A stretch of DNA of 64,000 bases, taken from Scytolyngbya sp. HA4215-MV1 (GTDB lineage: Bacteria; Cyanobacteriota; Cyanobacteriia; Leptolyngbyales; Leptolyngbyaceae). Where the stretch lies: the NCBI GenBank assembly GCA_019359045.1, contig JAHHIA010000006.1, forward strand, positions 124,001-188,000, read 5' to 3'. Shown piece by piece: positions 54,725 through 62,051 of the stretch (the stretch's first letter is position 1; every line of letters begins with the position of its first letter). The notes below the pieces were generated by a model. It was not told the origin of the DNA. It saw only the letters and a program-made list of their open reading frames with translations, and made no database searches. The translations under genes were made by a program, and so were the position numbers.

Positions 54725-55582
54725 TTAACCATTTGTGGTCATTGCCGTCTGCACTGCGTACAGGCTGACTTCTTGATAAATGGCTTTTAAGGACTCCATC
54801 GGCGAAGCTGGAGCCGGCGAGTTGGGCGGAGTTGGATTCGCGACACCTGAGTTAAGCGGAATAGGACCCAATACATCCAGCACCGTTTCACTGCGAGGGG
54901 AAGGGGCAATGACCACGAGCGAGGGTTCCAATTGTTCGTTGTAATGCCAAAACTGCTCAATTTGCAAGGGGTTGGCTCTGGGAGCCATTGCCTGGACTAC
55001 AATTTCATCTTCTGGGGTTGCGGTGCTTTCGTGACGGGTTGCCGAATTGAGGCTCCGCATTTGGCGCAGAGATTCGATGATTTGTTCTTTCGTGCGTCCT
55101 CGCAGTTGGAATAGTACGAAGGGATCTTCACTGAAGCGATCGCCTAACACATAGTAGACCGCACCAATGTGCTTACAAGGATTTGCCGGATCGGGACAAC
55201 TGCATCGACTGCGAATATCAAATTTAGTAAACGGAAACAGGCTCAATCCGTTTTCTGTGAATACCTTTTCGATGTTTTGGGGCATCTCTCCTGCTAACAG
55301 CTTGGCAGAGAAGATTGCCTGTTGTGACATCGATTCAATCACATAGCCCCACTGCTCATCGGTGAAGGGTTCTAAAGACAACGAGACTTTATAGGGTTCC
55401 GGGGCGGTTCCTTGAACACGGGCAGAGACTTTGTGTCCGTTGTAATCAATGTTGAGCACGTTGCCCTGGCGGGCATAGTTGCGGGCACGCTCCAGTCGCC
55501 TGCGCCAGCCAAAAGATTCTAGTACATCGATCCAGCGTTGTGCCCACCATTCGCGGTTGGGTTGGGTGTACGTATCGGTCAT
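54725..55582 (-). CDS. SWIM zinc-finger domain protein
   Basis: 285 residues. The SWIM motif CxC...CxH is at about 134-148 (CSCPDPANPCKHIGAVYY). The N-terminal part (WWAQRWIDVLESFGWRRRLERARNYARQGNVLNID) is the usual lead-in of bacterial SWIM proteins that accompany SNF2 helicases. It probably binds DNA or protein as an accessory to the helicase at 46736-50218. The stop codon directly adjoins repeat C copy 3. Confidence 0.88.
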   Translation of the reverse strand: MTDTYTQPNREWWAQRWIDVLESFGWRRRLERARNYARQGNVLNIDYNGHKVSARVQGTAPEPYKVSLSLEPFTDEQWGYVIESMSQQAIFSAKLLAGEMPQNIEKVFTENGLSLFPFTKFDIRSRCSCPDPANPCKHIGAVYYVLGDRFSEDPFVLFQLRGRTKEQIIESLRQMRSLNSATRHESTATPEDEIVVQAMAPRANPLQIEQFWHYNEQLEPSLVVIAPSPRSETVLDVLGPIPLNSGVANPTPPNSPAPASPMESLKAIYQEVSLYAVQTAMTTNG

Positions 55583-55875
55583 GAGAGGGGGGAGTGAGGT
55601 GAGGATGGATTCAGACTAGCAAATTTACGCAGGTTGGAGCAGTTGGCAGGAGAAAAATTTTAGGTATTGTCAATTTAGCTGGCAAGAAGGTATATCAGAA
55701 AACAGTCAAGGCTCGACGAGATTACGCACAAGACCGCGTCGAAGAGCCACAATCATACAGTTCAATTTTGGACGATCCTCCATAATCTTTCTCGTCTACT
55801 ACTTTGGTACCTAACGATTGCTCTTTCAGTGACTTGCTGGCGTTAACGCAAGACCTTCAACTACGCTCATCGATT

Positions 55876-56381
55876 ATGCTTTCTAGCGTTCAGAATCAGT
55901 GGCATTGGCGCGAATACGTCGCAGAATTTCTGGGAACCGCTTTCAATATTTTCATCGGCTTCAGTGCAATCGTCCTTAACTTTGGGCACAGTTTGCCAGT
56001 AGAACAGATTATGCCTGATGTGAGCATTCGACGGTTGATTACAGGACTGATGTTTGCTGGAAGTGGATCGATTGTAGCTGTATCTCCAATCGGGAAACTA
56101 AGCGGTGCTCATATCAATCCTTTCGTTTCACTCGCCTTTTGGCTACACGGCAAAATGCACCTGCAAGATGTGGTTGGTTTTGTGGTTAGACAGAACAAGT
56201 TTCAATTCTTACTCCTGCACTAGTGACTGGAAATTGGCATTATCAGTGGATTTATGGGGTTGCTCCACCAATGGGTGCTGCGATCGCAGTATTTGTATTT
56301 CGACTACTCATGCTAAGCAAACGAGATGTTTTGACTGGAAAGCTCTATCACGCTTTCAATACCAATTTAAATTGGTATTAG
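55876..56381 (+). pseudogene. Decayed MIP/aquaporin-family channel gene
   Basis: The first 115 codons from ATG 55876 (or from 55804) encode the N-terminal half of a MIP channel: WREYVAEFLGTAFNIFIGFSAI and the first pore loop SGAHINPFVSLAFWL, with NPF instead of NPA. After VVGFVVRQ the frame breaks and ends at 56223. A second frame (about 56196-56381) continues with the C-terminal end (TPALVTGNWHYQWIYGVAPPMGAAIAVFVF). The central helices and the second NPA loop are missing, so an internal deletion plus frameshift has inactivated it. Confidence 0.8.
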
Positions 56382-56462
56382 TGGCTAGACAAAATGACGT
56401 TGAATTGTGAATGAGAAATCAATTTTTGTAATTTTTAATACAAGAATCGTCTTTGCTTTGCT

Positions 56463-56506
56463 TGGAGCGATTAAACTTTTTTAATGGAGCGATTAAACTT
56501 TTTCAA
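56463..56506 (+). repeat. Tandem 22-bp duplication
   Basis: Two adjacent copies beginning TGGAGCGATTAAACTTTTT, differing at one base. Probably a slippage product downstream of the decayed MIP gene. Confidence 0.7.
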
Positions 56507-56640
56507 TCAGGATGATGATTTCGCAGGAGCCAAAGTGCGGTGACTGCGAAAACAGTGATATCTGAAAGTAGAAATTGATAAGAAGTTTGAGTACGCTTTG
56601 CTGACATTAAAACCGATTTAGACGATCTGCCTCTATAGAG

Positions 56641-56683
56641 CAGCCATTCCTTTCTAGATGAGGGAATGGCTGTTTACTTTTTT
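56641..56683 (+). terminator. Rho-independent-type hairpin
   Basis: CAGCCATTCC and GGAATGGCTG form a perfect 10-bp stem with a 12-base loop, followed by TTTACTTTTTT. It would stop plus-strand transcripts coming from the former MIP gene. Confidence 0.65.
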
Positions 56684-56777
56684 CACTTGAGAGACTGATT
56701 ACACTTCGACAAGCTAGCGATCGCCTCCCCTTGTCCCATGTCACAATGGAACGGGATTCATCTACTGGGTGAAGCAG

Positions 56778-57293
56778 ATGCAAGCGGCGATCGTCAAAGC
56801 AGTCAAAACTCTTTTCTGGTTAGCGCTGGCGTTGGTTTTGGCGATAGGCTGGGTGGTTTTGAGTGCACGCCCTGCATCGGCACAGGATAAAACTGTTAAC
56901 TATAGCAATACCCATCTCGAAAATCGGGATTTTTCTCATCTGGATCTCGCGGGTGCTGTGTTTGTCGCGGCTGAAATGCGCGGTGCGGATTTTCGGGGAG
57001 CCAACCTGAAAAATGCCATTTTGACTAAAGGGGTTTTGCTGGGAGCCGATCTGGAAGGGGCTGATTTGGCAGGGGCGTTGGTCGATCAGGTTACGCTCTA
57101 CAAAGCTAACCTAACCAACGCCATCTTGCGAGAAGCGATGCTCTCTCGTTCTAGTTTTGAGGGAGTGACGGTGACGGGAGCCGATTTTACCGATGCGATT
57201 CTCGATCGCTATGACATCGCACAACTTTGCAAACGAGCCGATGGTGTGAATCCGGTAACGGGGGTTGCCACCAGAGACAGCCTCGGTTGCTAG
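56778..57293 (+). CDS. Exported pentapeptide-repeat protein (thylakoid-lumen-like)
   Basis: 171 residues from ATG 56778 (a GTG at 56769 adds three). The signal peptide has a hydrophobic core ([18 protein letters not shown]) and cut site PASAQ. Fifteen or so pentapeptides follow ([42 protein letters not shown]). The C-terminus ([28 protein letters not shown]) has two Cys and matches the ending of known cyanobacterial lumenal pentapeptide proteins. Function unknown. Confidence 0.85.
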   Translation: MQAAIVKAVKTLFWLALALVLAIGWVVLSARPASAQDKTVNYSNTHLENRDFSHLDLAGAVFVAAEMRGADFRGANLKNAILTKGVLLGADLEGADLAGALVDQVTLYKANLTNAILREAMLSRSSFEGVTVTGADFTDAILDRYDIAQLCKRADGVNPVTGVATRDSLGC

Positions 57294-57410
57294 TAGAGAT
57301 TTGGGATTGTACAACACTGCCAGATGATTCAGACGGGTGGCAGTATTACAGCAATTTATCGTTTCTCCAGGGTTGCGAGTTTGTGTAGCCGAACCATAGA
57401 TAGGCATGAT

Positions 57411-57630
57411 TTAAAGTTCGTCGTAAATTGCATCGACGGAACTATAGCCTGCCAGGAATTGAGTAGTGGTGAGGTCTGCCCAAGTCCGTCTGTTCTGAAG
57501 AATTTTCTGTCTCGCTGATTAGAACGATGACTCTGACGGCTTGATTGTTGAGCGATCGCGGTAGTTCAGCAGCAGGCAATTCTAGTTTGCCATCGGTGGT
57601 GATATGTGCCGGGAACTCGTAAGCTTTCAT
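57411..57630 (-). pseudogene. Frameshifted small antitoxin-like gene
   Basis: The first frame reads MKAYEFPAHITTDGKLELP ... VRVIVLISETENSSEQT, the common cyanobacterial antitoxin-like family that accompanies small toxins. It then continues out of frame and stops at 57442. One base shift at about 57487 gives WADLTTTQFLAGYSSVDAIYDEL and a stop at 57411, the normal end of this family. A single frameshift has therefore broken a protein of about 70 residues. No toxin gene adjoins it. Confidence 0.7.
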
Positions 57631-57695
57631 GACCGGTGCGATGGTAGGTTGTTCTGAGTGTACTGGTGAGATTTGGACGATCGCCCATCGTTGTT

Positions 57696-57920
57696 TTACT
57701 CACTGACCTGCCGCAAAGCGATCGCTTTCTCCAAAAATTCCACGACTTTGTCATCGCGCCCTTGCAATTTGGCTTGGGTTGCCATGTCGTCATCAAGCAG
57801 TGCGAGATTTACTCGAACTTGCTGGGTATTGGGATAGTTCAACCCCAGTTTAGTAGTCAAAATGTCTAGCGATCTCACAACCAGCGGTTCTGCTTCGCGT
57901 AGCGTTCCTATGATCGTCTT
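57696..57920 (-). pseudogene. Remnant of a TPR-protein C-terminus (copy 1)
   Basis: Reading on from the TAA stop of the DUF4926 gene in the same frame gives GTLREAEPLVVRSLDILTTKLGLNYPNTQQVRVNLALLDDDMATQAKLQGRDDKVVEFLEKAI and a stop. The first part is the consensus of the TPR units of the STAND gene at 59654-62011 (REAEPLYRQALEI...LG..HP). There is no start or upstream domain. A similar tail occurs at 58909-59064. Confidence 0.65.
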
Positions 57921-57923
57921 CAG

Positions 57924-58178
57924 TTATGAGGCGATCACTAAGGCATAGTGAAGGGCTAATACCTCATTGTCGAGTAAAGTTGCCATTGCATACTCACGCC
58001 CCTGTAAATCTGCAAATTCAATCAAATAACGCGGGTTTTCTGTTCCGTAAATTTCAACAATGGTGCCAACTTGTCCAGCCGGTAAGGTCTGAATGTCCTG
58101 ATACTCAGACTCCAGCAGAGTGAGCCGAGCAGCAGGGATGGGGTTGAGGTTGGCGATCGTGTCAAAAAGCTTGATCAT
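57924..58178 (-). CDS. DUF4926-domain protein
   Basis: 84 residues: MIKLFDTIANLNPIPAARL ... LPAGQVGTIVEIYG ... YLIEFADLQGREYAMATLLDNEVLAL, the DUF4926 pattern of a small beta-barrel-like protein. In other genomes it often sits beside DUF6883 and toxin-antitoxin-like genes; here the usual partner is not visible. It is embedded in the toxin-antitoxin remnants. Confidence 0.8.
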   Translation of the reverse strand: MIKLFDTIANLNPIPAARLTLLESEYQDIQTLPAGQVGTIVEIYGTENPRYLIEFADLQGREYAMATLLDNEVLALHYALVIAS

Positions 58179-58278
58179 TACCGTTTTTGACTTGATGAAT
58201 GCAGTAATTTTATGCTGCCAATGGTGATCGATTCTAGTAAACCCCCTGAGACTCGTACAACTTTTTATGTCAGGCTGT

Positions 58279-58566
58279 TTAAGGTGTCAGATTTTCCTGA
58301 ATCAGCAAGGTGATGCGGTGTTCGCCGGGGGAAATCTCTGGAGGAAGTTGCAGCGTCACTTTGCCATCGACAGCAACCGTCGCGAATACTTCAACCGTTT
58401 TGATTTGGATTTCTCGATCGCCCGCGATCGTGTTGATTTTAATTGGAGATTGGCTCAGGTATCGGTATGGATTGCCTCGAATGGCTTGGCTAAAGTCATA
58501 TTCATCCAACATTTCGTCGTCTGCGATCGCTTCAGCCCTGGATTGGTGTTTAGGTTCCTCGCTCAT
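58279..58566 (-). CDS. Chimeric antitoxin: BrnA-type N-terminus joined to an AbrB-like/other antitoxin C-terminus
   Basis: 95 residues from ATG 58566. Residues 1-34 (MSEEPKHQ ... DEMLDEYDFSQAIRGNPY) look like the beginning of antitoxins that follow brnT in cyanobacteria. Residues about 50-95 (IQIKTVEVFATVAVDGKVTLQLPPEISPGEHRITLLI) match a different antitoxin-like family. The order (after brnT, with overlapping ends) is that of brnTA. Recombination between two antitoxin genes would explain the fusion. The call rests on pattern recognition only. Confidence 0.6.
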   Translation of the reverse strand: MSEEPKHQSRAEAIADDEMLDEYDFSQAIRGNPYRYLSQSPIKINTIAGDREIQIKTVEVFATVAVDGKVTLQLPPEISPGEHRITLLIQENLTP

Positions 58567-58831
58567 AGTTTCGCCTCTCTGATGGGGTTGCCGGGCGGGC
58601 GCTAATAATTCGGATGGTGTTGTTGCGATCTCAATGCACGACGAGAAGCAGTCTTTGCACAAGGGAATATCCCAAGATCAGAAAGCGGGATTCACCGATC
58701 GAATGTTTAGGATCGTCCATGATGAGACAGTTTGGATCATCGAAAACAGTGGTGGCTTCGACAAAGGAGATTCCATGTTTGGTGAGATTAGCTTGGGCTT
58801 TTTCTTCGTCCCACTCAAACCCTGGAACCAT
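58550..58831 (-). pseudogene. brnT: brnT toxin gene with an in-frame nonsense codon
   Basis: The BrnT fold signature is clear: FEWDEEKAQANLTKHGISFVEA, VFDDPN and SRFLILGYS. After LLLVVH there is a TGA at codon 67 (58631-58633). The same frame continues DRNNTIRIISARPATPSERRNYERGT, the expected BrnT ending, to a TAA at 58550. Length with read-through is about 93 codons, as in the family. The toxin is therefore probably inactive. The 3' end overlaps the antitoxin start by 17 bp. Confidence 0.8.
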
Positions 58832-58908
58832 TATTCACTCCACTGCGATCGCTCCTCATTATAACAAGCCCGATTGCACCAGAACCCCGATCGCCACTAT
58901 CAACCGCC

Positions 58909-59064
58909 TCAACTTGATTGCCCATTGTCGGGTGACTCGATCGCCTGCCACAGAACAATCGCTTTCCTCAGAAATTCCACTCCTTTGTCATGGCGCTCTT
59001 GCAATTTGGCTTGGATTGCCATGTCATCATCAAGCAAGGCAAGATTTTCTCGAATATTGCACAT
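58909..59064 (-). pseudogene. Remnant of a TPR-protein C-terminus (copy 2)
   Basis: A 51-codon frame (MCNIRENLALLDDDMAIQAKLQ ... GVEFLRKAIVLWQAIES) that matches the 57696-57920 remnant (NLALLDDDMATQAKLQ ... VVEFLEKAIALRQ). It has no TPR domain or own promoter. The pair shows that related TPR proteins have been lost here more than once or duplicated as fragments. Confidence 0.6.
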
Positions 59065-59120
59065 CCAGCAGTTTGCCTCATCAGGCAGAAACCGCCGATT
59101 GAGTGTTCATGGCGAATTTC

Positions 59121-59396
59121 TTAGAAAGCTGTGCTGGCGTAGGTGGGAATCGGGCTTTGAGTAACCAGGGCATACAACACGTCAGGATCAAGGTCTGCGC
59201 CATTTTGCCACACGATCGTGCCCAGTTCGGGATGAATCTGGACTTGGGTAAAGTGGTCTAAATCTTGTAAGGGGGCAAAGATGCCAGAAAACGGAATGAG
59301 TTGGCTGATATCTACCACGCCTTCAATGCCGTCTTCAAAGCGCAAGAAGAGTTGATAATCTGCGAGCGGTTTGACCGCTACGATGTCTTTAAGCAT
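59121..59396 (-). CDS. DUF2442-domain protein
   Basis: 91 residues: MLKDIVAVKPLADYQLFLRFEDGIEGVVDIS ... FTQVQIHPELGTIVWQNGADLDPDVLY. This is the DUF2442 family, a small beta-rich protein commonly encoded beside DUF4160, as here (gap 4 bp). The pair is suspected to be toxin-antitoxin-like, but no activity is established. It is the last gene of the STAND cluster on the minus strand. Confidence 0.85.
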   Translation of the reverse strand: MLKDIVAVKPLADYQLFLRFEDGIEGVVDISQLIPFSGIFAPLQDLDHFTQVQIHPELGTIVWQNGADLDPDVLYALVTQSPIPTYASTAF

Positions 59397-59400
59397 GGCA

Positions 59401-59661
59401 TTACTCCAGGGGTTGAACGGACTCTAGCGGTTCTTGCTGTCTGGCTAATTCCCAGTTTTGCAGCAGTTCGGCTTGATGGGAAGCTGCCCACTCGATGACG
59501 AGACCCAGCACTCTGGGAGAAAGCTTACCTTCCAGAACTGAGAGGGATTGGATCTCAATAATGGCTTTTTGTTGACCGTAGCGCACATGAAAGTGAGGCG
59601 GTGGATGGTCGTTATAGTACATGGCAATGATGATGCCGAAGAAGCGACTAATTTCAGGCAT
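59401..59661 (-). CDS. DUF4160-domain protein
   Basis: 86 residues: MPEISRFFGIIIAMYYNDHPPPHFHVRYG, with the invariant PPHFH motif of DUF4160, then IEIQSLSVLEGKLSPRVLGLVIEWA. The ATG lies within the last codons of the STAND gene (ATGCCTGA overlap, 8 bp) with AGAGGA about 7 bases upstream, so translation is probably coupled. The DUF2442 gene follows 4 bp later. The His-rich motif could bind metal or be catalytic; the function is unknown. Confidence 0.87.
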   Translation of the reverse strand: MPEISRFFGIIIAMYYNDHPPPHFHVRYGQQKAIIEIQSLSVLEGKLSPRVLGLVIEWAASHQAELLQNWELARQQEPLESVQPLE

Positions 59662-62011
59662 TGCGATTCCTCTCGCTTATCTGCTGCAACAGGGATTGGG
59701 TCGTTGGATGGTCGGAGAGTTGCACGGTTTGCCCCAACTGGATCACTTGCTGCAAAAAGAGCCAGAAGCTTTGATACACTGATCGGGTGAGGGGATGATT
59801 GTTTCCCAGTTTTTCAAACAGGATTTCTAGTGCTTGGCAATAGAGCGGTTCTGCCTCGCGATAGCGTCCTTGCAATTGGTACAAGCCTGCCAAATTGTTG
59901 AGGTTGCCGGCGACATCAGGATGCTCTGCCCCCAACTGGCGTTGCCTGATTTCCAGTGCTTGACGATGGAGCGGTTCTGCCTCGCGATAGCGTCCTTGCG
60001 ATTCGTACAAGACTGCCAAATTGTTGAGGCTGTCGCTGACACGGGGATGGTCAGCCCCCAACTGGCGTTGCCTGATTTCCAGTGCTTGGCGATAGAGCGG
60101 TTCTGCCTCGCGATAGCGTCCTTGAGACGTATACAAACCTGCCAAATTTTTGATGTTGACGCTGAGGTCTGTTCCTAACTGGCGTTGCTTGATTTCCGAT
60201 GCTCGCAGATAGAGTGGTTCTGCCTCGCCATCGCATCCTTGAAACCGATACAATGTTGCCAGATTGTTGAGGCTGGTGGCGACATCGGGATGCTCTGCCC
60301 CCAACTGGCGTTGCCTGATTTCCAGTGCTTGGCGACAGAGCGATTCTGCCTCACGATAGCGTCCTTGCGATTGGTACAAAACTGCCAAATTGTTGAGGCT
60401 GGCGGCGACATTGGGATGCTCTGCTCCCAGCCGTTGAGTCGCGATTGCTCGACACTGCAAGTACCACTCCTCCGCTGCCCCAAACGCCGATTGTCCTTGA
60501 TAAAACCAGGCAATGCTGGTTGGAGTCGCAATCAAATCCTCATCGGAGAAACAGGGGGTAAGGGTGGTGGCGGCTTCTTTGAGATGGGGAATAGCGGGCG
60601 TGGCTTGTTCAATGATGCTCAGCGTCACGGTTTGTGAAATCTGCTTAGCGATCTCCACCATCACTCGACAAAACGATCGTTTCATCTCGGCATCGGTTGC
60701 CATTGTCGCTCGTTTTGCCGCAAAAAATTCGCGCAGGAGTTGGTGCAGTTGAAATAGTTCTTTGCCAACTCTGGATAGCAAACTGCGTCCCAGCAGTTGC
60801 TCAACTCGGCAATCCTCTAAGGCTTCCTTGTCCCAATCCGGCAGACATTTTTCCACCAAATTCCACGGAATGGGGGCTAAAGCAAACACACTCAACAACC
60901 CGCAAAGCATCTTAGCTTCATCGGGGAATTGCTTATCATCCCAAGTTAATAGGAAAGCCTCTGCTACGCCTAGTTGAGCCGTCATCTGCTCTGCCTGTAA
61001 CAATGCCTGAGCCGCTAACTTTTTTGCCTCCAACCGCTCCAACATTTCCACCAAGCTCAAGTCTTCCCGCCGAGCTAGGTAGCGCCCCACCAATTCCAAC
61101 CCTAAAGGCAAATAGCCCAACCACTCACACAACCGTTGAGCATCAATGAGTTGACTATCAATCCGCTCTGGATCATTCACTAATACCCGCAACAGTTCCA
61201 GGGATGCCACCTCCGTCAACACCTCCAATTCTAGTCGCTGAGCCGATGCCAACAACTTCAACCGAGTAGTTATCAATATCCGAAAGCGGGGATCAAGTAG
61301 ATTCAAATAGGGCTTCACTACCTCATCATCGGTGACATCATCCAGCACTACCAGAATCGGTTCCCTCTGCCAGCGGCGACATACCCACTGCACCTTCTCC
61401 AGCAACGTTTCCAAAATATCGGGCGGTTCCGGTAGCCCCAATTGAGTGCGGGCAAACTCTAACAACCCCAAGCCTACATCTTGCGATCGGACATTAATCC
61501 AGCACAGTCCACCGGGATAGGTATGCGACTGCAAGTGCTGGTAGGCATACTGCAACGCCAGTTCTGTCTTCCCCACACCCCCCATCCCCGACACCGAAGT
61601 CACAGCAACCGTCGGGGCAGCTTGTAACTTCGCATGTACCTGCGCCAGATTCTCTTCCCGTCCCACAAACTTCACCACCCCACTCAAGGGTAGATTGCTA
61701 GGGGTACCCACAGGTCGCTTTGCCAGTTCCTCCAGGAGTGTTGCCATCCCTTCCCGGAGCACCGCTGGATCATGAACCACATAGTTGGTACCAAAAAATC
61801 CTCTCGCACCACTCTCTAACCATGTTTGGAATCCAACCACGTTCCCTTGATTGAATTGCACCATACGGTCTTCAAAAAACGTTCTCAAACGAGCGTCCGC
61901 TTGAATGACTGACTGCAAAAATGCAATGCTTTCAGACTTGGAAACGTTACCATTCTCTTCCAAATGCCCAGCCAGCATTTGACAAAACTGTTCAATCAAT
62001 AAATCTGACAT
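59654..62011 (-). CDS. NB-ARC STAND NTPase with TPR sensor repeats and an N-terminal amyloid-like motif
   Basis: 785 residues. N-terminus: a helical stretch (1-49), then the motif MVQFNQGNVVGFQT...LESG (50-68) through FFGTNYVVH (72-80), which resembles the C-terminus of the neighbouring 148-residue protein. The NB-ARC domain (about 110-400) has Walker A GMGGVGKT (142-149), Walker B ILVVLDD (219-225), the RILITTR sensor and YLPLGLEL (GLPL-type). A winged-helix region precedes about six 42-residue TPRs (about 515-745). No effector domain is fused, so an effector in trans is expected; the upstream gene is the candidate. Such proteins act as NLR-like immune or regulated cell-death switches. That role is inferred. 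Confidence 0.9.
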   Translation of the reverse strand: MSDLLIEQFCQMLAGHLEENGNVSKSESIAFLQSVIQADARLRTFFEDRMVQFNQGNVVGFQTWLESGARGFFGTNYVVHDPAVLREGMATLLEELAKRPVGTPSNLPLSGVVKFVGREENLAQVHAKLQAAPTVAVTSVSGMGGVGKTELALQYAYQHLQSHTYPGGLCWINVRSQDVGLGLLEFARTQLGLPEPPDILETLLEKVQWVCRRWQREPILVVLDDVTDDEVVKPYLNLLDPRFRILITTRLKLLASAQRLELEVLTEVASLELLRVLVNDPERIDSQLIDAQRLCEWLGYLPLGLELVGRYLARREDLSLVEMLERLEAKKLAAQALLQAEQMTAQLGVAEAFLLTWDDKQFPDEAKMLCGLLSVFALAPIPWNLVEKCLPDWDKEALEDCRVEQLLGRSLLSRVGKELFQLHQLLREFFAAKRATMATDAEMKRSFCRVMVEIAKQISQTVTLSIIEQATPAIPHLKEAATTLTPCFSDEDLIATPTSIAWFYQGQSAFGAAEEWYLQCRAIATQRLGAEHPNVAASLNNLAVLYQSQGRYREAESLCRQALEIRQRQLGAEHPDVATSLNNLATLYRFQGCDGEAEPLYLRASEIKQRQLGTDLSVNIKNLAGLYTSQGRYREAEPLYRQALEIRQRQLGADHPRVSDSLNNLAVLYESQGRYREAEPLHRQALEIRQRQLGAEHPDVAGNLNNLAGLYQLQGRYREAEPLYCQALEILFEKLGNNHPLTRSVYQSFWLFLQQVIQLGQTVQLSDHPTTQSLLQQISERNRNA
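59840..60470 (-). repeat. 126-bp tandem repeats encoding TPR units
   Basis: Blocks such as TTCTGCCTCGCGATAGCGTC recur every 126 bp (about 59852, 59978, 60104 and, more diverged, 60222 and 60342). Each unit encodes one 42-residue TPR. The nucleotide match is much closer than needed for the fold, which points to recent duplication or gene conversion. One unit (near 60150-60230) is three codons short. Confidence 0.8.
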
Positions 62012-62051
62012 GGAGGGCAGTCTCTAAAAACAAGATGAAGAAGGAAATCAA

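Larger units (their letters stand above)
56382..56777. other. Intergenic region with a short tandem duplication
   Basis: About 395 bp between the channel remnant and the pentapeptide gene. It contains a 22-bp tandem duplication (56463-56484 and 56485-56506) and a terminator-like hairpin (56641-56683). I see no gene. Confidence 0.5.

Noticed and set aside
59840-60470. Regularly spaced direct repeats, considered as a CRISPR array
   Set aside because: Period 126 bp with no variable spacers; the repeats are coding and translate as TPR units.
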